Shown here in pieces: positions 58,096 through 64,000 of a DNA stretch of 64,000 nucleotides. Under the pieces are notes generated by a model. That model worked only from the letters and a program-made list of their open reading frames with translations, was not told the origin of the DNA and did no database searches. The translations under genes were made by a program, and so were the position numbers. Numbering within the stretch: the first letter of the stretch is position 1; each line of letters starts with the position of its first letter. The stretch is from Favolaschia claudopus (lineage: Eukaryota; Basidiomycota; Agaricomycetes; Agaricales; Mycenaceae). The stretch is from positions 558,001-622,000 of the forward strand of contig JAWWNJ010000131.1 of assembly GCA_037176885.1 (NCBI GenBank), in the 5' to 3' direction.

Positions 58096-59063
58096 CATGC
58101 TCGGAGGTTAGTACATAATCATGCTAGACAGACACCACTGTTATCACAATGATTGCTTTCGAGTCAGTGAAGCTGTCAATGCTTTTTTCACATAAGAACC
58201 AAGTATCTGTAGAGGAGGCCGACACGGAGGCGTCTGCAGCGGTCTTCATTAAGGCTTCGTTCTGCGGATCAGGCGACACTTGTCCTCGTACATATACATG
58301 TGATGTCGCCGAGAATTGTGGCACTTAATGTTGATGAGCGAAGGTGTTGGGGAGACCTCCGCCAAACAAAGGGAAGGGGTTGAATGGTTGAAGGCAGCTG
58401 CTTGAGTGTTTCCTTCAGTTTGAGATTGAATAGACAAACTTGAGGCTATTATTGGCTATGCTAAGGTACATCTCTTGGACAAGAGAATAAAAGATGAAGC
58501 GTGGCGGAGGCCTTGGCGGAGGCTTCGCGAGATTTTTTGTGTTCACTATCAACACTGATTCTGTATATTTCGCAATGAGAAGTGATGATAATGGGTTCTC
58601 ATACGAGTTGTGAATCACCTACCGCACGAATGCGAGCCCAAAGTCGAGCCAAGATTGGCGGAGGCTCCGCAAGTACCTCCGAGAACACTTACCTTCCCAA
58701 TTTTTTTTTGCACAACGGACAGTCCACAGGTAACGCAGAGGTAAGCACGGAGCTTCAGGCGAAGATCACGGCGGAAGGTTGGCAGATCATCGCGGAAGTC
58801 ACGGCGGAGGCTGCAGCGGAGGTGTGGGCGGAGGTACGAGATTGAATTTAAATGTGTTGAGTTGCATATCCCTACATCACTAGTGTGAAGAGAGAGTAAC
58901 AAAGACGACAAATCGAGAAGCAAGGAAGATGGTGGGTTAAAGAAGCCCAAAGCAGGCCGCGAGTGAAGATTGGCGGAGGTCTGGAGAGGTCTGGCGGAGG
59001 TGTTAGCGAAGGTTGATTTCCGAGCACACAGCGACTACATAGACTATAGTTGGAGGGAGGGGG

Positions 59064-59781
59064 CATGATAGAGGAGTGGTCTATCATGCGGCGTTTCAAC
59101 ACGTCAGCTGCTTGCGGAGTTTTTGGGCAGCAGTTCGAACCCCCCACCCCCCGGCGAGAAAACACTTTTGACACTCACCGGCTTCCCCACCACCGATTTT
59201 CCGGCATTGGTGATCGTTGATCCGACTTTGTCACTGCCAGTCCACTTCCATCAACAGTTTCACTTCCCACCATCATCCGAGCCTCGGATCGCAGCAGGCA
59301 ATCACCCGGCGGCCAGCACATTCCAGTATCACAGTATTTGCGGCCATACTCAAACCTGCTCGGGCTTCGCCCACCCGGGCCGCGGTTTATCCCAGTGGAG
59401 GTTGCCTGGGAGTTTCAATGGGGGCCACCAAAAAGAACCGACACATCACTGCACTGTGCCGAAAAAGGGAATTCTATCAGTCTGGGTTCAGATCAGGTGA
59501 TGGGGAACAAGGGATGTTTGCTGTGGTGTCGGCCGGCAGGAAGCCAGATTACGCATCCATCAACAGGGAATGATTTACAGTACCTGGGAATATTACCCAC
59601 TACTTCATTGTGGCATTGCCACAGGACTGGGTTGCAATCACTCAGTCATTGTGTCGAGTCTGCTTACATCATGGGACAGAATATGGAATATGAGTTAGTA
59701 AAAATATTAGATAGCTTCATTTCTACCATATGCCGTAGGCACAACAAGAAATAAAAGTGGATTCTAAAAAAAAAAAAAAAA
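59064..59781 (+). mobile_element. tRNA-related SINE with poly(A) tail
   Basis: A 718-bp insert bounded by an exact 18-bp target duplication, ATAGTTGGAGGGAGGGGG, at 59046-59063 and 59782-59799. It ends in about 16 A. The 5' end looks like a tRNA promoter: gaggagTGGTctatcatg resembles an A box/D-arm, and agcaGTTCGAACCcc at about 59,130 is a good B box. These are hallmarks of a SINE transcribed by RNA polymerase III and copied by a LINE. The body shows no long coding frame. It lies within the 56,096-61,099 element and is therefore younger than it. Confidence 0.75.
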
Positions 59782-60379
59782 ATAGTTGGAGGGAGGGGGT
59801 GCCAAAAGATCTAGGTCTGTCATGTAGTGGAGGGGTGTAACTGTAGCGCAGGATAGTTGGCGAGCGTTGAGGCGGAGGTTTCGATTGGGTTTCGATGGAG
59901 GGCACGAGGCTTATCCCGTTTGGGAGGCAACTGATCCGGGCAAGATTAGATATGAAAAAAGATAAGTAGATGCTCACGGCAAACTCCGTCAGGCTTGAGG
60001 CGGCCTTGAGCCTCGGAAACCCCGGGAACATTACGTAGCCTCCGGCGGAGGCAGGGCCTTGAAGGGGGGTTTAACCTGAAAAATCCGTCATTTCGAGGGC
60101 TTTCTGGTGGCCGAAAAGCCATTTCCCGGCCGAGGGTTTTCCCCTTTGAGAAGCAAAAAAGTTTTGTTTTCCCCTGAATTTGTGGTCCACAAGGAAAATT
60201 CAGTACATATACTACTGCCAAATTAGTGCGACCCTGAAGGAAAATACAAAGTCGTACCGTTTTATCGCTCGTCATATACAGTTGTCGAAAACGGTGCTTT
60301 AGTCACGTGACCGTTTGATCGCAATCGGTTGCGTGGGAATCAGACCGTTTCCCATCAACCCTCGCCATCGCGGGGTTGC

Positions 60380-60387
60380 CGTTTAAC
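60380..60387. repeat. 8-bp target duplication, left
   Basis: CGTTTAAC, exact copy at 61031-61038, directly outside the ends of the 643-bp TIR element. Confidence 0.85.
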
Positions 60388-61030
60388 AGGACCCCCGGTA
60401 ATCACCTATGATGCCTGCCCGGGAAAATCTGGATTTTGGGGTGTCTTATCCGGACCCCAAAAGGGGGAAATCTCATCCGAATTTGGACCTGGCCTCGCCC
60501 AAGGTCGATGTTTTATCCGAATTGTTGACCAGGCCCCAGAAAATCAGCTAAAATCAAGAAATAATCAATATTTCTCTTCCTTACCGTTCAAATGGTCCTT
60601 CGGCTGAAAGAGGCTTTATTTAGTCCGGGCATCCTCTTTGGGTGCTGAACCTACTGAATCTGAACGTTGATTGCCATGGTCCGCTAGCTGCCGGCCGGTT
60701 CGCAATCTGAGTCGGCATTTTTAAGCTGAGATAATCACAGATTTCACCTGATCCGCGCTGATTGCCAGTGATTCAGCTAGAAACTCTGCCGATTTGGTCC
60801 ACAGTCAGCCGCACTCTCTCGTCAGAGCGACTTGCCGGCCGAAGTTATCCGAACTTCGCCCAGGGCTGGTCGGCAGCCCCCATGCGTTATCCGAATTTTC
60901 GCCCAGCCTTGGCCACCCGGAAGCTCGATTTCTCATCCGAATTCGTCCTGGGTTCGCGCGATTTTTGGGCATGTTTTATCCGAATCAAAATTTTCGCGGG
61001 CAGGCATCATAGGTGATTACCGGGGGTCCT
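60388..61030. mobile_element. 643-bp nested TIR element with TTATCCGA repeats
   Basis: Inverted ends start AGGACCCCCGGTAATCACCT on both strands and continue for about 36 bp (tatgatgcctgcccg) with one or two mismatches. It is flanked by the exact 8-bp duplication CGTTTAAC. Subterminal repeats of the form ATCCGAA(TT), often tTATCCGAA, recur eight times or so near both ends. It has no coding capacity. An 8-bp duplication suggests a hAT- or KDZ-like transposase acting in trans. It is inserted into the 5-kb element close to its right end. Confidence 0.85.
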
Positions 61031-61038
61031 CGTTTAAC
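61031..61038. repeat. 8-bp target duplication, right
   Basis: CGTTTAAC, partner of 60380-60387. Confidence 0.85.
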
Positions 61039-61459
61039 CTGACCAGAGAAACCGGCCTTAGAGGGCTATTACGGCATCAAAAGGTAGATGCCTTAGGTGC
61101 CAGTCAACCGAGAGTACGCCCCGCCACCGATGCGTATGTGCGTCCAACCCTTCCGTCTCCAATGTCCATCTTGCACCCTGCAGCCCAGGCTTCCCACCGT
61201 CATCCCTTCCACACTTCTGCTCCCGTCGCCACTCGATTAACCCCGCCACTTCAATGGCATTGTTACCGCCCGCCACCCGCCACCCGTCTCTCAGATCTCT
61301 CCCCGAGCTCACCTCGATCACTACGACGCCGCACCCTCAAGCCTCACTCAACGTCGCCGCCCTCGTCAAACTCCCGGACATCGGATCGCCAGCGCCGTCG
61401 CCCGTTGTCGCGAAGCAACCACGGCCCTCTCAAAAATAATGTATCTCCGCACCACCGTC

Positions 61460-61774
61460 CAGTGTTGGTGGTCAATTGGCTTTTTGTGACCGGTCATTTT
61501 TGACAGTCAGTGACCAGTCAGTGACCGGTCACCGATTCGATGAAGTGACTTGACCAGAGCACTGCCGCACCACCGTTCCAGACCGCATAAGCGGCGGTCT
61601 TTTCCCGCAGCTGTCAGCGGGAATGTGGGAACGTTGTGTTTGTTGGTGGTCGGACAGTCTCGGATGTTCCGCGGCGATGGGTGGTCGCGGTCAAGTCACC
61701 CAAGTGACCGGAGTGACGGCCACTTGCCGACTTGTTGACTGGTCAGTGACCAGTCACTGACTTGCACAACACTG
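61460..61774. mobile_element. hAT-type MITE, 315 bp
   Basis: Begins CAGTGTTG and ends CAACACTG, an exact 8-bp inverted end typical of hAT elements, and is flanked by the exact 8-bp duplication CCACCGTC (61452-61459 and 61775-61782). Close to both ends are repeats of agtgaccGGTCA and agtgaccAGTCA, likely transposase binding sites. It does not encode a protein. Confidence 0.88.
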
Positions 61775-61782
61775 CCACCGTC

Positions 61783-63400
61783 TCCATCACGCTTTCGACG
61801 ATGCAGCTGCGGCGCCGGCGCCTTTCAATGGAGCCCTCGCACGTAGATATGGTCAGTGAAGTTAAGGTTGTTGAAGGATTTGGGTGCGTAAATATTTTCA
61901 TATACCTTACCTCTATTCATGTGATCCGAGGTGCTGGCTGCTCGGAAGGTCGGAGACTCCTCGACTGGTGCAACGCGACATCCGGGAGCCTCAGGCAAAC
62001 TTAGTTGCGCCACATGAACTGTATTCGGCACTGCCGCGACGTACCTTCGTCCCGGCTCAGGCGTGCCTCGCTTTGTGGGCTAACAGGCTGAAAGGAAAAG
62101 GCCCAACTGAGAATAAGGTGAACGATAACTCATTTCCCTCTCTGTTTTCCCCTGTGCTTCCAACACAACAATATATCATGTCGGTCGAGAAACTCGCTGT
62201 CCTTAGCAAAGATAACAATGCACCTTGTTCCCCCACTCCGCACGTTCTTCCCCCGATCGCGTCTACGCCATCCAAACGCCTAGCGACGCAGCTATTGATG
62301 ATGCTTTCAACAACTTGTGTCCGTCGAAGAAACCCCAGGTGAATTTGCGGCGTTGGAATTCCTTTTTTCTCTCTGATAACCAGTGCTCAAAATTTATTAC
62401 TCCACATGTTGTGCTAGATATCTCTCTGTACAGTTTTGATACGATGCTTATTTGTGGCAAACCGTTACTTGAATGTTGGTTGAATGGCCCAGTGCATTCG
62501 ATTGTGAGAACGCTGTTCCTGTGAGCTGTCCATGCCACTGTTCGTTGATCCTAGCGCAGCCGCTTCATAATCACTTCGCCCCGTACGGTGGGCGGGGAGA
62601 TTTTGGGTTCCATGGGTTGCCAGTGCAATCGGTAACCCGGGCCGGCCTTTGAAAAGCTTCAAGACATGTGACCGTGACACCAACTTTACCGGCCCCGCTC
62701 ACCTCTCGCCAACCTCTTGCAGTCTTCCATCCAAAGCATGCTTGTAATGCGGCACTCAAGAGCGGACAAGTTGACACAACGCACAACGAGGCGATCAACG
62801 CTTACCGTTTGTGATGCATTCAAGATTGAAGAGAATGTGCCGGTGGCTATCGCTCGAGAATTGCACGGAGAATTGCGTTTCTCCGAGTCCGACTCGGAGT
62901 CCAGCCTTTTGGTTTCGGGGCCCACTGTGAGAGTCAAGCCAAAATCTTGGTTTCTCTAGCCTTTTGGCCCCGCTCCATGATATCGCAGCATGGCGGCGTT
63001 GTGTACCCCTGGTGCAAAAGCCTCTAATGAATGATCTAAAGCCGCTGTATCGTCAATTTGGAAAAAACGGGGAAGCCACCGCTCGGTATTCTGACTGTTC
63101 TGGACGTCAGCTAAATTCTAAACCATGTTGACGCACTTTTTAGGGCGAATTGTAATTTATCTTGAAGTCACAAGAAGCAGCGGGAAGCCGTGGCTCGAGC
63201 CAAAGCCAGGCCAAGGCCACGAGATTTGGCTCAGCTTTGGATTCAAGGAAGCCAAAAGTGTGGTATTCACATACTGCCACACGTAGTATCCGGCTCATAA
63301 TTGGTAATCAGTGTCTTTCTCCCGCGTTCACGTTTTTTCGGTGCTCTCAGAAGTCCAAGCATAACGCTAGAATGAATGAAAGAACGTTTGTCTGCCTCAT
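61783..63400. other. Region right of the MITE, no firm gene
   Basis: An ATG at about 62,178 opens MSVEKLAVLSKDNNAPCS, and a different frame nearby reads DAAIDDAFNNLCPSKKPQ before a GTGAAT donor-like site at about 62,339. The two cannot be joined in frame, so a broken or misread small gene is possible. Nothing else was recognised. Confidence 0.3.
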
Positions 63401-63403
63401 GGA

Positions 63404-63414
63404 CGTTTATATAT
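63404..63414 (+). promoter_or_regulatory. TATA-like element before the right-edge gene
   Basis: TTTATATATCG about 35 bp upstream of the ATG at 63445. The position is short for a TATA box relative to a translation start, but the 5' leaders of fungal genes can be short. Confidence 0.35.
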
Positions 63415-63444
63415 CGCCGCGCTGCTGATTTTCCTCAGTTTCAA

Positions 63445-64000
63445 ATGCTAGTCCCATTCTTCAAACTTTTCAAACGGAACCGGACAAGGGGTGCTGTCGA
63501 CGTTGAGGCCACATCGCTCGCTGTAGGACTATCCAACTTCACGATGCCGCATCTGACAACTCCGACTCAGACTGGCCCTCCTCCTGATCCACTGAATGTC
63601 GCCCACGAGCCTAAGTCCAGCTCGCTCGACGGGAAGCTCCCAGCTGCCAGTCAACTCAATGTCTCGATCAATTGCGACAACGGGGACGATACGAAAGTGC
63701 TCCTGCAAACGCCCGCATCTCCGCAGGTCAACCGCACGCCCTCCGAGTTCCCTGACCACGCGGGAAGTCAACTGAAGGTCTCGATAATTGGCGACAACGG
63801 CGAAGATATGAAAGCACTCCCGCCAACGCTCGCATCTCCGCAGATCAGCCGCACACGCTCCGAGCTCCTTGACCACGCGGGAAATCAAGTGAAGGCCTCG
63901 ATAATTGGCGACAACGGGGACGATATAAATGCACTTCCGCCAACGCCCGCATCTCCGCAGGTCAGCCCCACACACTCCGAGCTCCCTGACCACGCGGGAG
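63445..64000 (+). CDS. Protein with 39-residue tandem repeats (3' end outside window)
   Basis: Open from ATG 63445 to the edge of the window, 185 codons with no stop. The N-terminus is short and basic (MLVPFFKLFKRNRTRG). From about residue 70 come three successive copies of a 39-residue unit, 117 bp apart (anchors near 63,663, 63,780 and 63,897), of the form VSIIGDNGEDMKALPPT, LASPQISRTRSEL, LDHAGSQ. The copies differ by a few residues each, and many DNA differences are silent or conservative. The opposite strand is also open for 155 codons, but its translation is Arg/Cys-rich and unlike a protein. No family recognised. The reading resembles a repetitive, perhaps surface or linker, N-terminal region. 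Confidence 0.6.
   Translation, partial: MLVPFFKLFKRNRTRGAVDVEATSLAVGLSNFTMPHLTTPTQTGPPPDPLNVAHEPKSSSLDGKLPAASQLNVSINCDNGDDTKVLLQTPASPQVNRTPSEFPDHAGSQLKVSIIGDNGEDMKALPPTLASPQISRTRSELLDHAGNQVKASIIGDNGDDINALPPTPASPQVSPTHSELPDHAG

Larger units (their letters stand above)
56096..61099. mobile_element. 5-kb TIR element rich in GGCGGAGG motifs
   Basis: Inverted ends of about 45 bp: the left begins near GGCATCTACCTTTTGGTGCC (56,101) and the right, read inward on the minus strand, near GGCATCTACCTTTTGATGCC (61,093), about 40 of 45 bases alike. The 9-bp CCAGTCAAC lies directly outside both ends (56087-56095 and 61100-61108), consistent with a target duplication. CCTCCGCC/GGCGGAGG motifs are scattered through most of the interior in both orientations. 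No transposase frame was found, so it is non-autonomous or decayed. It hosts the SINE and the 643-bp element below. hAT or KDZ type is possible; not decided. Confidence 0.72.

Noticed and set aside
59064..59150. A functional tRNA gene
   Set aside because: A- and B-box-like sequences are present but no cloverleaf with acceptor and anticodon stems can be drawn; the SINE reading fits better.
63529..63993. Minus-strand 154-codon frame over the right-edge repeats
   Set aside because: Arg/Cys-rich translation, while the plus-strand frame has a start, a sensible composition and runs to the edge.

Overview
The window is nuclear DNA from a basidiomycete fungus, most likely an Agaricomycete (mushroom-forming). 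The evidence is 45-60 nt GT-AG introns in every gene, an expanded mushroom-type F-box family, and a fungal Helitron and Ngaro (DIRS-like) retrotransposon. The genus cannot be named from the sequence. About two thirds of the window is repetitive or mobile DNA. No rRNA, free-standing tRNA, CRISPR array or prokaryotic operon was seen.

Positions 1-22,260 hold two blocks of about 11.1 and 10.0 kb and the start of a third, in tandem (matching points 1, 11141 and 21125). Each block carries a minus-strand F-box gene or relic, a C-rich stretch, a minus-strand arm of tiny intron-separated segments, a central region, and a plus-strand arm of GC-hairpin segments separated by clear introns. The two arms point away from the centre. 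I do not recognise this arrangement and think it is the best candidate for something undescribed. The middle F-box copy is broken and an unrelated 1.2 kb non-autonomous element sits in block 1.

Positions 22.9-35 kb hold a Helitron (Rep plus Pif1-type helicase, minus strand), a 5'-truncated LINE-type reverse transcriptase on the other strand, and a fourth, full-length F-box gene. Positions 35,496-41,115 are a complete-looking Ngaro retrotransposon with split direct repeats. Its gag zinc-binding domain and its complete RNase H appear only after two introns are removed.

Positions 43.1-55.7 kb form the ordinary-gene island, all on the minus strand: two neighbouring genes that share a Cys2-His-Cys domain, an F-box gene of another subfamily, and a TPR plus CCCH zinc-finger gene. 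Between them lie about 5 kb (46.5-51.8 kb) with no convincing gene.

Positions 56,096-61,099 are a 5 kb terminal-inverted-repeat element that contains a tRNA-related SINE with poly(A) and an 18-bp target duplication, and a 643-bp TIR element with an 8-bp duplication. A 315-bp hAT-type MITE follows at 61,460-61,774. The window ends inside an open plus-strand gene that encodes near-identical 39-residue repeats.

Exon borders were read by eye from splice signals, reading frame and family resemblance. No alignment or search was run.
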